NCBI RefSeq assembly: GCF_900496995.4 | Contig: NC_044010.1 | Span: 4,216,001-4,280,000, forward strand | Direction: 5' to 3' | Length of the DNA: 64,000 nt | DNA from: Aquila chrysaetos chrysaetos | Lineage: Eukaryota; Chordata; Aves; Accipitriformes; Accipitridae | In this document: positions 1 through 14,100 of the stretch, in pieces | Position numbering within the stretch: position 1 is the stretch's first letter | Layout: each line of letters opens with the position of its first letter | Notes under the pieces: model-generated | Databases searched by the model: none | The model's input: only the letters and a program-made list of their open reading frames with translations | What the model was told of the DNA's origin: nothing | Position numbers and translations under genes: made by a program

Positions 1-1420
1 GTAACAGCTGGATATTGCTTTTTTTTCCATTGTTAGCACTGAGAATGACCCTCAGCTTGATAACCCCTGGCATGCATATTTATTGAGAGATGAAGGGAGG
101 GAGAGGCTTGTATCCCATGTGGAACTGGGGGGATTTTCTGTGGGGGAGGAAAGTCATGGGGACAACTGCTCCCGCTGGGGGCAGAAAAGCCTTGGGAATA
201 CAAAGAAGAGTAACGTATAGATAGATATCTCTCCTGTCTAATCCCTACTAGGTGAGGGGATAGAAGCCTGTTTGGGGAATAAGAAGATAGCATCACGCTG
301 TAATATTTTATTCAGCTTTGTTTCTTTTCCCCTTTTAGTAGGGCTTGTAAAAGCCATACCGTGCCTCCTCTCATCACTGACCTTCTGACAGAACTAATTT
401 CTGTTTCTGATACCCTTACCCCTCTGACAGGCAGTTGCAGAGGTAAGGTCCCTGCAGGTCAGCCCTGGAGAAACCATGCTGTATGCTCTGGGTGCATCTC
501 GGTAGTTATGTGCCGACATCCTGGGGTGGAGGTAGACACAAATACCATGGCAGGAAATATTTTCTTCTAAACAATCCCAGCCCAGCATCAGCCTCTAGAA
601 GGCTAGGAGGCTGTGTGACACCATCTGCAAATGCTGTTCTGCCTCCTCTGCTGTCCTTGATGATTCTCACAGGCTCTGGAGAGCGAGCAAGCTGCCCTCT
701 TGCAACATATGCGGAGTGCTGATCTGCCACAAGGCTGGCAGATGGAGCACTGCTGTATTCCCTGCTGTTTCTGAAAGAAGCCCTGAAGGTGCAGAACCAC
801 ATCCAGATGTTAGAGCCAGGCTTCTCAGCAGCTTCTTTTAGAGCTCTTTACCCTCCCTGGTGTATGGAAAGGAAAATACGATCCCTGCAATCAAGGCTAT
901 AAGGTACGCTTTAGAGGACTGCAGCCTCTGGAGATGAAAAGGTGTAGCCAAAATGACCCATATCCCATCAGCTACCCTCCTTAACTAAGCTACTGAGTGA
1001 AACCAATCCACTGAGACTGGTTCTGCACTTGCTAATGTAGAAATCCATGCATGCTTGAGGAATCCACCCCCAAACCAACAACTTTCCTTGGCAGAGAGTA
1101 AGTACTTCACCCAGAAAGGCCTTCAGCACCGTAGCAACATGCAGGGCCATGCACTAAGTAAATGCACTTTGCCTGGGACAGGAGAGCATGGAAAACATCT
1201 GTGGCAATGGCTTATTCTCTGGCAGGCTGAGCAAGCTTCAACAAGCAAGAGCACCAGCATGTAGTGATGTATCCCCCAGACCTATGACATCAGCCTAGCA
1301 AGGCTTTTGCAGCTTTTGACTCTGTAAATACCACCTTTAGGTATTAGGCTTTGATTGACACCTTATTAAAAAAAAGCTATTTCTCTAAGAAGAATTTCCT
1401 GGTAATGCACATGAAACCTC

Positions 1421-1546
1421 TCACACACACACATATACATACATAAACGAATATAGTTGTATATGTACAAATATGTGCATATAGGTATATGTATTCACAC
1501 ACATGTATATGCTGATATATACATAGATATACATTTATTTATGTAT
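1421..1546. repeat. Degenerate CA/TA-rich tract
   Basis: Alternating purine-pyrimidine sequence with CACACA, TATACATA and TGTATAT blocks, an imperfect microsatellite in the presumed first intron. Confidence 0.7.
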
Positions 1547-4379
1547 AGAGGTATGTGTGTCTGACCAGATGCTGCTTCTGGCAGAATATTCTCCATGCTG
1601 CTCAGATATAGCAACTGAGCCCACAGGCTGTGGCGATCGTACGCCCTGGGCGTTCCTTAGGATGGGTAGAACAGCACCTCGTTTCACCAGACAAACATCA
1701 GCAATCTGAGTCACCCACAGCTTAATCCTCTTCAAATAAAGACTGACCTGTTTTCAGCCTCCTCTGAGCAGGGCTGGGAGGAGCATTTCTAGGTGACCTT
1801 CCGCTGCCAGCAGCAGTCTTAATTCCACACTGGGTTGCACCTCACACCATCATTTTATGCTTCTGTAAAGCTGGTGAAAATACTTCTATCATTCCTGCAC
1901 CTCATTTGCTAGTATTTGCATGCCATGGTAAGAGGTAAAGAGAGAGTAGAACAAACAGGTTTGTTTTTATTTTCTCTTGTGGAAAAAACTGCTGAATTCA
2001 ATGGGATTTTTTGTATGAGTGCGGTGCTTTGGGTCAGGCCCAGACAGCCTTGCAATGAAAACACCCAGTCTAAATATATGCTCAGCAACTGAGCAAAGAT
2101 GGAATGGATTTTGTGCTGCTTGGCTTCAAACTCTAATGACTGATTATTGCTAGTGCCTTCGCATGTTTGTTTTCAATCAGATTGACATCATAAAGCCTTA
2201 TTTACTTTTTCTCAAAAGGTTGTTTTCATTTGCCTTTCACTTCTCATTTGCAGCCTTTACGGGTTTGTATTTAGGCTCCTCATCTGTCTGTCTGCGATAT
2301 ACAGTGATCCTCAGCAATTTTCCCTGCTCTTTGCCCTAAGTTGTTGACTATCCGTAAAACAGCCCATTTGGAATAACCTCTGGAAATTGCTGTATCCACT
2401 CTTCACTAGGAGAGCCTAGAGGCAAGATCAGTGAGAAGCCTGAGTGAAAGAACATTGCTGCATAATCTAGTGTCAGTCCGCATCAGTCCATCAGTGTGGC
2501 AGAGGGCAAAATAAAAAGAAGAGAAAAGATATAAATATGTACTGTGAGATTCAGCCATGCAATCTTTCATCCATATGAGAACTTGGTTCAGGACCAGCTT
2601 CTCAGTGACTTTGTACCTTGCTACCAAACATTAACCTGGGCTCTCAGTGGGGTGATTGGACCCTGCTTTTGCTTTCACACACCTGAGCTCATTGGCACTG
2701 CCATTCTGCATTAGCTGGCACAGTTGGATGTGCGTTTGAAAGCTTGGGAATGGCTGTCATATAGGCTTGTAAATGACTTGCTGTGCAGCAAGCGTGGAAG
2801 GAGAGCTATGAGTGCTGACGGCCCTCCAGCCTATCTTTGCACGTTCAGAGGGACAACTGAAATTTCCTGGGAAAGAACGGCAGAGAGAACTGCAGAGCAG
2901 CCCACTTTGCTGCAGCACCAGAGTTCATGAGCCTCTGCCTTCACCCTGTCTCTTCACCAGCAGGATAACAGCAGCCTCATTCTTCCTGAAGCCTTCCAAG
3001 AGCATTTATTTGGGAGTTAGTTGCTTTGTCACCAGCATGCCATCGTTATGAAAGTGGAGTAAGGATCTGTCAGTGTGATAACGTGACAGAACAGCACAGA
3101 AACTACAGACAAATTCTATATTCTGTAGAGATTCCTATAGATTTCAGTGTATGGAAGTGTTGTTTGTGAAAGGCACAGTACAAAGGATTTCAAAACTGTT
3201 TAACTAGCTGGTATTTTTCAGATGCACATCAAGACTTTCTTTCTAACAGGCCCAAAAGGCTTCCTTATAAAGAGAAACCTGGATCCCTATTGCCTGGCAC
3301 ACTAAAGTCCTAGTCAGAAAGGAATAAGGAGCAAACTAACACTGACAGCCAGGTAGGGAGTATGCGTTGATCCCTTTGAATTGCCTTTCTCCAGATTCTG
3401 GCATCCTAAGAATCCCGTGTAAGAATTCCCATGTGTCAAGGGAGGTGTTGGTTTCTACACTCTTTTTACAGTCAAGAAATGGGTGTAATAGCTTACAAGT
3501 CACCTCCAGAGTAATTTTGGAACTGTAAGAAACTGAGCAAGTCTGCATCAGCTAGCAGGCTCAGGTAAAAGTTGGAGACTGTGCACTGTTTGTTTTCTAA
3601 CTTGCTTCTGAAGCTCTTGTAAATGAAAATATATAGGTCAAAATCTGTTGAGGGGAGGAAAAACTTGTGAAGTCCATATATTTTCCTTGCTTTGTTGCCA
3701 TCAGTTAAGTAGCTTAGCACGGCTTACATTGGTGTCCATGCTTAAGAAGAGAGCGGAGACAGGAAACAAAACATGATACAGTGTGACACCTGCAGTCCAT
3801 CAGCTTATTTATTGATCTGGATGAAAGACAGCAGGCACTCGAGAGACTTCAGCTGGAGCCTACATCACTGTCTGTCCATCCCAGCACTCAACACTTACCT
3901 GCACTCTTCCCTCGCAGGCTGCTTCTCCCGGCTCCCTTGAGCTGCAGCATCGGCGGTGCCCCGCTCACTCCTGCGCTCCACCAGTGCTGACACAGCCTTT
4001 GGATTTGGTAGTGGTTTTAGTATGTGTCATCAGAAACGAGGTTAATGGCAGAATTCCCGTCTTATAGTCTGCTTATCCTCATAGTATCTAGGCATTTATG
4101 GAGAAAGAGGTCAATTCAATATATGCAGCTTCAAAACTGTTCTGATCTTTTCTATACTTATACCCGAGTTCCTTTTCTGAGACTGCATAAATTGTCCCAT
4201 TACTCCCACCTCCAGAATTAATTACCTCAATTGCTTGTGCCGTGTTGAACAAAACGCTATACCATATCCACCCTAATCTGCTGTGGATCAGAGTTGTTAG
4301 GATTCAGGTGGCTAGCTGAGGACGTGCACAGCTCATTGACCTGCTCTGCAGAACCTAAGCCGCTGTTTTCCAAGGTGGC

Positions 4380-4530
4380 TGTATCACAGAGTCATAAAAG
4401 TTAGGAGTGGAGATATCCTGTTCGGTTATCTGGGTTTTTTTTTCAGGAAACCCACAGCAGGATGTTTTCCTAACAAAACTATTCTAGTATTTAGTACAAC
4501 CTCTTTTCAAAAGTGCCTGCATGACAGAAT
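4380..4530 (-). mobile_element. Degraded CR1-like LINE 3' fragment
   Basis: The plus strand reads ATCACAGAGTCATAAAAGTTAGGA, which resembles the reverse complement of a CR1 3' end (ATCACAGAATCAT...GGTTGGAA). About 80 bases on, a stretch like CCTAACAAAACTATTCTAGTATTT followed by ACCTCTTTTC fits the usual CR1 pattern of CCTAAACAAnTGTTCCAGTGTTT and ACCCTC. The similarity is from memory and the copy is old and diverged. Confidence 0.45.
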
Positions 4531-5803
4531 TTGCCAGCTATATCAAGGTACTAGTCACGTTTCAGAAGGGCATGGTGACCGCCGGGGTTGAGAGTCAGCA
4601 CTCGATGTCTGCTTGTGCAGTGCTTTCTCTTAGGCTTTCTTTGATGTGTGTTGTCGATGAGCTGGCCAGGTCTGCCACAGGCTGTTTCATTTCTGCCTGG
4701 AACATCACAGTTGTCAGATCTGCTCTGGAAAAATCAGGTGTTCCTACACATCTTATTTAGATATGTGAGATGTAAGCTGGGTATAATATCAATGGGAAAA
4801 AACCCCTTGCTAGTGGTGCCATTGACTTCATTCAAACTCACACTGGGCCTGCAGGCTGTGTTGAAATGCATTCGCTTGAAATCAGCGTGCCACATCCCGA
4901 ACAGTGCTCAGCGTTTCCACTTCCCACGCAGGCCATGGAGGGTGATGACTCGCAGCATCTGACAGATTCAAGATCCGTTTTGCCTATGTCTTTGCCCACC
5001 AGAATCACAACTGCGTTCAGGATGGTGCTTTCATCGCAGGGAACGGCACTGTTGTGCTAACCTTCGTGACATTGCAGAGACATTTCCCACAGAAGTAGAA
5101 AGGAAAAAAAAAAATGAAGCGTGTGACTTATATGGTGATTCAGTTGCGCTGCCCATGCAGACAGGATCACCTCGGCGCCAGCTATTTGTCTTTTTTTTAA
5201 CTGTGTTCATGGCAGCTAAAGGGGAAGAGGCGAGGAGTTTTAAGCCTGTTTGGTGGTGTTTAGCTATCTCATGCTATTCAAACACAGGTGTGTGTGTGCA
5301 TGGAGGGGGTTGTGGTAGCTCAGCATTAACAGCCAAAATAAACACTGGAATTTGATGGTGAGACGGTTTATTTTTTCTTCTTCTGTAAAATGCATTTAGT
5401 GCTGCTGAAAAGTATGCATAGACATCCTGGAGACTGAAGCCTTCTGTTTGTCCTTGTAGCGGTTACGTCCAGGCAGGTCAAATCCTCCCCTTCCCCGGCT
5501 CTGCCAACTTAATCTCTGAGCAGGAGAGATCCTCTGCAGTGATTTCGGATGCTGTGGTCCTTTCCATCCCATGCCACCACTGAAAAGAAGACGGTAGAAG
5601 GCAAAGGAGATGATACCAGGGGGCAAAGCAGGATTTATCCTTAGCTGCCACGGGTTAGGGCTCTGCATTGGGGAGGCAAACTGGAATCATGACTGCTGTG
5701 CTGGACCAGGGCTCAGGCGACCTGCAGGGAGGAGAGCACAGTTTGGTCTCCTCTGGAATCTGTTTCTCAGCCAACCTTACACCTACTAAAATTCAGACAA
5801 GAT

Positions 5804-5807
<4 letters not shown>

Positions 5808-5838
<31 letters not shown>
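5808..5838. repeat. 31-base A tract
   Basis: An uninterrupted run of 31 adenines. No AATAAA or recognisable exon precedes it, so it is treated as a homopolymer and not as the tail of a processed pseudogene. Confidence 0.9.
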
Positions 5839-5843
<5 letters not shown>

Positions 5844-8800
5844 AGTGAATCAGCATTAAAGCTCATGATTTAAAGTCGGAAGCATCAGGAAATACAGAAA
5901 AACGTCACATCAGAGATACTGACTCTCAAGTATGTTGCCATTTATACAATGCTGTTCCTTTCCTGTGATTAGGAGGCCAAGTTAATATATTAGTATGTTC
6001 TAAAATGTGTACTGTTTTGTTATTTTTGTTTATACAAAATAACAACTTTTGCTTAGTGCAGAGTGAAACACTTAGTTTTTAGGAGGAAATATTTCCTAAT
6101 TTAGTCATTTAAATTGAAACAAGAGACTATTTTGACCTTTATTGTCATGCTATTGACATAGCATGATAGGAAGCATGTACTGCTATTGAGGGCAATGGAA
6201 GACAATTTAAAAAAACACTACTATGTAACAAAACCAAAATGGTGAAATAAAAATGCCCCAAACTTTTTTTATGGAGCAGAATTTGTTTTTGGGAGAAATT
6301 AAAAAAAAAAACAAAACCCAAACGATTTCCTGCAAGTCAAACATCAAAAAGTTGGTGTTTCAGGTGAAATGAAAGGTTTGCATTTATCCTCCCGTTACTT
6401 GAACTAGAATTAAAATAAAATTAGAAAGTATGTGAAACGTCCTCCATGTGGCATAAACCAAACACTAAGGAGGACCTGAGTAGCTCTGTCACTGACTTTT
6501 ATCCTTGCAAGGAGCCCTCTCAGAGAACAAGAGAAGGATAAAGACAAAAATGAAGCCTGCTGCTATTCAGTCCAGTTCAGTCCAGTGTACCCTGAACATA
6601 TGACCCAGTCCAAGTTAGCTAACTTTAAGCACAGTCTTATTGGACAGTATTCACACTGACCGGTTAGGGTGGCTGACTTAGCGACCTCCTCCCCGAGGTC
6701 CTTCTGTAGCCCATGGAGACTAAGAGTTTCTTCTAGAAGGCAGCACTGAAGGCCACAGGGCATTGCTTGCATCTCCTGGATGGAGATGCTGGACCAAGGT
6801 CTTTCTCGCTCTTTGCTGGCTTTGGTGGGAGGCCAGGAGGCCATCCTCCCACTGGTTCTTGGATGGGGTGACTCCCTCTCTTGCTAGTGTCCCCTCCTTC
6901 TTGGGCTGCTTAGCGACTTGCTTAGGTACATGCTTAAAGGTCTCCCCGGCTTTGATCCAAAATGCTCAGCCTTGTGCCAGATGACGCCTTTGTCAGGCAG
7001 GCAAAGAATGAGCACTTTGCTTGCTGGTGCGGAGGTTTGGTGGGTGGTGGCACCACGGCTGGGAAGAAATAGGAGAAGGGAGACCCTCCCCTGCCATCCC
7101 AGCAATGCTGGGAGGTGAGATGCTCAGTGCCCATTGCTGGTGCTGGAAGCCAGAGGGATCAGAAGGGGAGGGAGGCATGATACATGACGTGGCAGGAGTA
7201 GCACACATGTAAAGGAGGTGGCATGAGCTGCGGTCATGGAAAAGACCCTGGTGAAGGTGAATGTCTGTGTACACTGAGCTCGGAGGTGATAGCCAGTGAG
7301 AGTGGAACAAGTTACTGCGACAGCCCTTCTGGTTTATTTTTGTCTAGGGGAAGAGAAGTATTGTCTTTTGTGTGCAGTATGTTTATAACTCAATTTCCCT
7401 TCTGACTGATGCCTTGCTCCATGCTCTCTTCTCCTCCTCCATCTGGTTTCTATTGTAGTTTTAAATGAGGACAGTTTGGCTGTCTGGCAGAACAAGCAGG
7501 GTCTGTGTGACACCAGCTGCCTCTTCCAATTTCTAAGCCGCTAGCCCAGTTTTAATTATAGAAGTGTCAAGATTGGACACCCCCTCACCCACCCCTTTCT
7601 GTGCCTGCACATACACGCACAGCCCCTGCTACAAATCCCCATCCCCATCCAATCTTCCTTCGGGAGAGACCCAGCTCTGTGATTTACATGTACCCTGTAA
7701 CGCCGATAGAGTCCTGTTGTAAAGCACATGCTAGAGTCTGTACCTCCCTGCATTCAGGGTTGATCACAGCCTTTGTTTTGGTTCATCAGGAGCCACGGCT
7801 GAAGTAACCAAACCACCTCAGAAACGCCTGGAATTGGGAGGGAGCTGCTCACTGCCGCTCTAACCTCACCTCCCCCAAGTGCCCCAAAGACTCAGCTTTG
7901 TAGGAGATCAGAGCTGCTCAGGAATTTCAGAGCTGCAGGTTCTGCTCAAAGAAAACATTTATTGTGCCCCAGTTTCGTACAAGTGCCGCATTTAGGGACT
8001 TGCTTTGCAGGAAGCTGATGCAGTCCCTTCACCTCCAGAGATCTGAGGTCAAAGTCCATCATTTTTGGTTGCAAGTGAAATGTGTTCTATGTGGGATTTT
8101 TTTTGACATCACAAAACTGCCACACATTTTGGCATAACTGGCTATTTCTCTTCATAAGAGCCAAAGACCTGGTATGGCAGGAAAGCACGTACATGATGAG
8201 TGAAGGGCACTGGCAGAGATATGTCAGAAGCCCAGGGCTGGAAAAGCAGGGAAGACTGCAGGGCTGAAGTAAGAGATACTGGCAGAGCTTGGTGCATATT
8301 GTCTATCTGCAGTCTATAGGTTGCCTCTACTGTGGAGTCTTCACCCACTTTTAAAAATGGCTTGAATTTTATATGTTTGCTACAGATTATTCCCCTCAGG
8401 CCCCTTTTTTTGCTTACCAGTCCTCAACAGATGGATCTAGCCTTCTCTGGTTTGTGTATAAGAGGTTTGCTTACCTGCCTGAGGCCTCTTGACCTAATTT
8501 GTCCCAAGGAAACTTAAAACTCAGCAAAACAATAGTGTGATTTAATAGGTCTTACTTTCAAGAGGTCAAATTAGTCACAACAAACATCAGTATATGCATT
8601 TTTAGTTGGTGTGCTTATTCTTAACACTGAGGTTTTTAAAAAGTATCTAATAAAGGGCACTGTGGGCATGGAGGCCATTTTTGTGGCAGCTAGGCTCCAT
8701 TGTATGAAGTTTGTCTATATGAAAGACTGTTTAATTTTTAAACAAACTTTGTCACGTGGCTGTCCTGATCAGATAAGCTTTCTGTTCAATTAATTCTTCT

Positions 8801-11065
8801 TTTTCCAGGTAGCATGGAGTGGTTCACCTATTCTCCTACACAAACAGATCTGAAGTGAACATGGATCTGTCTAGCTTTCATTTTTGCTGTTTACATTAGA
8901 TTTATTCCCAGAGCCCTCTACCAAGAAGGAAATCTTAATATTCCATGTATGCATAGCTCCTGCCACAAAGATGGTACAGCCTGACCAGCCAGAAATGAAG
9001 AAGAGGCCTGAGTCATTTGCCTTTCCTTCTTTTTATTTCTAGCATGCTCATCATCATATGATCTGAGTTCCCCACTGCAGTTACAGATAATCAGGTCTTA
9101 CTCAGAGATAGGAAGATCTTCTTTCTTGATGTGTCACTTGGGCTTTTCTTGGCAGGATTTTAAGGAAATTTCATACTTTGCTTTTGCTCTGTCTCCTTCC
9201 ACATCATCTAGTCCTCTTAGGAAGTAGGTGCTGTAGGCACTGAAAGGAATGCTTCCCATGTTCCTTCTGGAAGGCACTGTTGTGCCTTGTCCTCAAAAGT
9301 CCTTGAGGAGAGAATCCTAGAGCTCTGTGACTGGTGTGGACAAAGCTTTGACTCTGTAGACTTTACCTGTTCTCTTGGCGATTTCATGGTTTCCCATGAA
9401 CATTGTTGTTGTAGTAGGCTAGGGTCCCTGCCAGAAGTTCTGCTGTTAGTCTTAGCCCAACAACTTGAGGGTCTTAAAAATCAGCCCAAGGGCTTTGAGT
9501 GTGACACAGCATGACTAATGTACTTGCATTATGAATGCCTACTCAAAAAAACGTAAAGTCAAATTTTGCCTGTTGTTTTGGAGAGGCTCCTTTAACTGAG
9601 GACAATTAGTCTGTTTGGATCAATCAGGCTTCCAAGTAATCTCTGGCACTTTGTGTATTCCTGCATTTGAGCTCGCCAAAAGAGAAGAGAAGGGACACAC
9701 AAGAAGGACCTCTTTACCTCCCTTGGTAAGAGTCGGGAGGCAGAAGGGTAGCACTTCCCTGACCGACTGGACTCAGTAATAGCGTGTCACTGAGGTAGGC
9801 ACCAGCTTGGGAGCCCTCCTCACCAGAGCCTGTGCCCTGGGCTGCTTGGCACGGGCAAGTCCACCCACGAACTGGCTCTGGCCTCAGTGGCACCCATAAG
9901 AAATACAATAATGTACCAGCTGGTTTTTGTTCAGGCTGTCCTTGGAGTTCTGTCTTTGGATGCTGCCTGATGAAGCATACGTTAATATGTCATTATGGTC
10001 CTGAACTTCAAGCAGAAGAGCTCAGGGAAGGTCCAGCCAGAGGTGTTATCTGTAGTGTCACAAAGATGCAGTAATTGCTGGGCCTGGCTTTCCAGTCAAA
10101 TGTATGGCTTAGTCTGTTTTCTTCCATACAGCTCTCCGAATGCGCAGTGCGGCAGAGTCAGCATTGCAGTGGGAAACTTTAACTTCTGCATTTACTGACT
10201 TTTGTGCTTATGGCTGTGTGAAGCATTGCATTAAATACACAGTAGTTTCTAGCACCTAATAAGGAAGGGCTCTCTTACTGTTATTATTATAGCTAGGGTT
10301 GTTATAGTACTGGGGACAGGGAGGCTTGGTCTGACCAAAAGGATGAGGGTTTCCTATACCTATATAATGGGGAAAATATAAACATACGCTTTGGGTCCAA
10401 GTCTGGATGTAAATGTTGTGCCTCAGGCTCCTCTCAGTTTTAAGGCTGGTTAAGTCTTTGGCTGGTTATGTTCATGGAGTTCTTTTGAAGCCAATGTCAG
10501 ATTTTGTCAGTGTGCAGATCTAGTCAATATTTGAACTTTATACCCCCTCTGTGGGAGTTTATGAGCACTAAACTGTGGGTATGTAGGCTTATATGGAAGT
10601 GTGAATGCTTCTCTGATTTTTATCCAAGCCAATCAGACCTTTTGGCACAATTCAGCGAGGCTGGAGCTCTATCTTGGGGAGGGGGGAGGTTCCCAGGACC
10701 TCATGCTTTACCTCATGCTTTCAATTAGAATGAAATTGCTTATTTTCTGGAAAGGAAAGAAAAAGGGAGAGAGAGAAACCCTACCTTTCTTCCCCTAATG
10801 TTTCTGTGACTTCAGGGTCAGTCATTGTCACATGTCAGTGAGCGTGGCGTGGCACAACCATAGCATATCCTCACTTTGCAAATTGTCTACGGCCACTTTG
10901 TGGGGTTTATTTTTGGTTTGCCCTGTATTTCTCCCATTGCTGTACCCTTCCCTGCATCTGCAGAGAGCCACTGCTGTTGTTTCATGAAACCGTCTCCTCT
11001 GTGGTGACTTTTGGAAGTTCTCAGTGTGTATTCATTGGGCATCTTGCCTTGCTTTTCTCTCCTAG

Positions 11066-11168
11066 TCCCCTACGTGCTGAAGAGCTGTGCAGAGTTCATT
11101 GAGACTCATGGCATCGTGGATGGGATCTACCGCCTCTCAGGAGTGACATCCAACATACAAAAACTGAG
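11066..11168 (+). CDS. ARHGAP31: ARHGAP31 exon: start of RhoGAP domain with arginine finger
   Basis: The acceptor is a pyrimidine run ending CTCCTAG and the donor is GTAAAG. The exon enters with two bases that complete a Val codon begun upstream. It encodes PYVLKSCAEF, then THGIVDGIYRLSG, then NIQKLR. The Arg in YRLSG is the catalytic finger that enters the GTPase active site in RhoGAP proteins. Confidence 0.95.
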
Positions 11169-14100
11169 GTAAAGGCAATCTGTCTGGGTGCCAGAGAGAT
11201 TCGGTCACATTGCTCCGTACCTTTTCGCTGTTAGTCCCTCAGGCATGGACTGGGGCCAACAGAGCTCTACACTGATGCAGAAGATAAACTGTCTCTGAAG
11301 CTGGTAACAGGGAAATGCAACATTTCAGGGATTAGCCCCATGACAAAGAAAAAAATTATCTCCCTCTGCATCTATTAATGGGAAAGGCCTGGAGGGTCTC
11401 AGCACAAATGCTGAGTTGTTCTCTCTAGCTTCAAGACAAAGCAATCTCTTTATATCAGTTTGAAGTCCACTCATAGGACTATGTTAGGGAAACCAGACCA
11501 GTTCCCTATGTTAGGAAACCACAGACTAGTTGAAACCTCGGGGCCTGATCCTGGGAGACGATCTGGGCCAGGCTGCAGAGACATCTCTGCCTTCCAGTTT
11601 GTTTTTAATTCTAGCTGTAAAAGAGTACTTAAGGTGGAGTATTAGGATGCTACAGCTCTTATTTGCCAACATTATTATGTTTCCATATTGTTTCAGACAA
11701 GAGTTTGTTTCTGACCAATGCCCGGATCTGACAAGGGAAGTTTACCTCCAGGACATCCACTGCGTGGGGTCACTCTGCAAGCTGTACTTCAGGGAACTGC
11801 CCAACCCTCTCCTCACCTATGAGCTCTACAAGAAATTCACGGTGAGACCCTTTGCTGTTCTCATTCCTCTCTCCAGCAGTGCGGATGTGCTGCAGGTCCC
11901 TCCATGACAGCTGTTTGGGATTCACTCCAATGTCTTGGTTTCTGGTGCAGCTATCTGTATAAACACTTCTCAGTGCTCTTCCCTTCTTGTCTTGCACTGG
12001 CTCTCTTTCCCTGCCCTTGTTTCTTTCCCCCATTTCATGTTTATTTCTCTCAGTTTCTCTGCTGTTTCCTCCCCTTCATCTTGCTCATTTTTTCACTGCG
12101 TTGCTTCCCTGCTGTTACTCTTTCTCCCCACTGTGCACCTCCTCCCAGAATTACTAATGCTCTTTCTTTTCCTCATTACTGTCCATCACTTAAAGTCTTC
12201 TGGGTCACCTGGGGCTTGTGATCGTAATCACAAGCGTGTGGTTTCCTCCTCCCTATCCCTCTGACAGTCCCTGACACCTGCACAAACTGATTGCTCAGCC
12301 CATGTGTAAAGCACCAACTTTTCTACATCTGTAGGATTTTTCACACACTTTGTCAGAGTGCAGATGATGACACAGGTTATGCTGGCTATGGCATATCAGG
12401 TCCATCATGATCATGTCATTAAATACAAATGGCAGAGGAAAGTGGCAGCTGGCCAAGCAGAAATCTCTAACCTTGTTTAAAGGGATTATAATTCAAAGAG
12501 TAGTTACTTGATTCCGCAAAACAACCATAGATTATACATGGATACAGTTGGAGCCTAGGAGCAGACTGCGGGAGAGCAGAAAAATAAGACCAGAAAGCCT
12601 GAATTTTTAAGAGAGTTGGCTAATTTTGATGACAGATAATATTTTATTAAAAGGTGGCGCAGCAAGCTATGCTTGTTGTTAAGGTTGCCTGCTTCTTACC
12701 ACTCTAAATCCACTTTCAGTTGTTTATGACACCAACAAATTTAAATCCAGTTGTTCAGGCTGAAATCTTATGTGCCAGAGGTGTGAATTTTCAGCAAAAA
12801 GAATTCACCAACTTCTTAAAACAACGGGGTGGGGGGACGGGAAAGCTTGTTTTCTCAGTGTTAGAAACATCTGTCCTTTGTTAAGAATTTCTGTCATCCT
12901 ACTCTTTCCCATTTGCCGGGATGTGGAGGGGGACATCACCAAAAATGTCAGATGTTGCAGAGAAGTTTTGCAAAATCCTGTCCAAATGAAATGGGAAGCG
13001 GCAAGCAACCTTAGCTTTAGGTATTGCCGTCTGCATTGCCTCTATCCTGAAGCAAGCACTTCCAAGTGGCACTGCTATGGCTCAGGAGGCACTGAGAGAG
13101 ATCCACGGGGTCTAGAAAGAAGAAGACGTTCTCCAAAGACTCCCTGTTGCCTGCTATGGGAAGAGGCACGCACATCTGTGCGAGGGGGCTTGCTGTAGGG
13201 CAAAACCAGATGGGACCAGCCAAGCAGGAACCTGCTATAAGAAGTGAGGTAGCTGTCAGGGACTACAGCTGAGCTGGGGAACGTGGGTGGGAATTGGCTC
13301 GCTGTGCTGCCTGACAGATCTGCAATAGTGTTAGGTGTCTTGCTGTTTCGATGTCAAATTTTAAGCAAGATCGGTCTGTGTTTCAAGGTGATGTATAGTC
13401 AAAACTTCAGTCAAAATTCTGAGCAGATTTGAAAAATTGGCCTATATCCTCAGGATATAGGGATCCTGAGGACATAGGATAGGGTCTCTAAAGTAGAGAC
13501 GGTCAGGATGAATAGGATCTTGAAAATACAGGGTTTTATTCAACCATTCACAGTAACTGATGAGTCTCATTCTTGTTGAAGCTATTTGGCTGGTGTCTTT
13601 CTGGCTATCACTACTGATTTATGAAAGAAAAATGCTCTAAAGGAAACATGAAGATTTAGATGGAAACTTTTTTTAGGGAAGAATGTTTGCTGAAAAGTGC
13701 AGTTTTGGGATGATGACTTGCAGATTTTCGGTAGATACATTTGGTAAATAGTTTTATTCAGAAACAAAAGGGAAAACATTTCTGTAACTGTCTAAATGTT
13801 TCTTTTACAAATACTTTCTAAAGGAAGTATTTCAACATTAAATCAACACATCTAACTCTTAAATAAAACGTCTTTCAGAAAAGGGTTAAATGGCCCCAAA
13901 TTTAAATTATAATTTCTTTTACTTATGGTTCAGTGTGATGCTTTGGTCAACTTTGAACAATTGTTTTTTAAAATCTTGTGCCAGCTCCCCCAAATGTTAT
14001 CACTTTGGATTGACCTAAAAGAGATTTTTTTTAATCTCCGGCTTTTTAGTTTGTCCGCTCAGCCACAAAATCCATTATTCACGTAAGTCTACTCAGTAGG

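Larger units (their letters stand above)
1..11065 (+). other. ARHGAP31: Presumed ARHGAP31 intron 1 (3' part)
   Basis: No exon supported by homology was found on either strand. The initiator exon of ARHGAP31 (a Lys-rich start followed by a Cys-Asp-Leu-Thr-Glu-Tyr motif in human) was looked for and not seen, and the first intron is very long in mammals, so this stretch is inferred to be intronic. It contains a CA/TA-rich tract (1421-1546), a CR1-like remnant (4380-4530) and a 31-base A tract (5808-5838). Confidence 0.7.

Noticed and set aside
5670-5838. Possible processed pseudogene ending in the 31-base A tract
   Set aside because: No AATAAA before the tract, no recognisable coding sequence upstream and no visible target-site duplication.
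1-11065. Search for the ARHGAP31 initiator exon
   Set aside because: No stretch encoding the conserved Lys-rich N-terminus and Cys-Asp-Leu-Thr-Glu-Tyr motif was seen, so the exon is assumed to lie outside the window.
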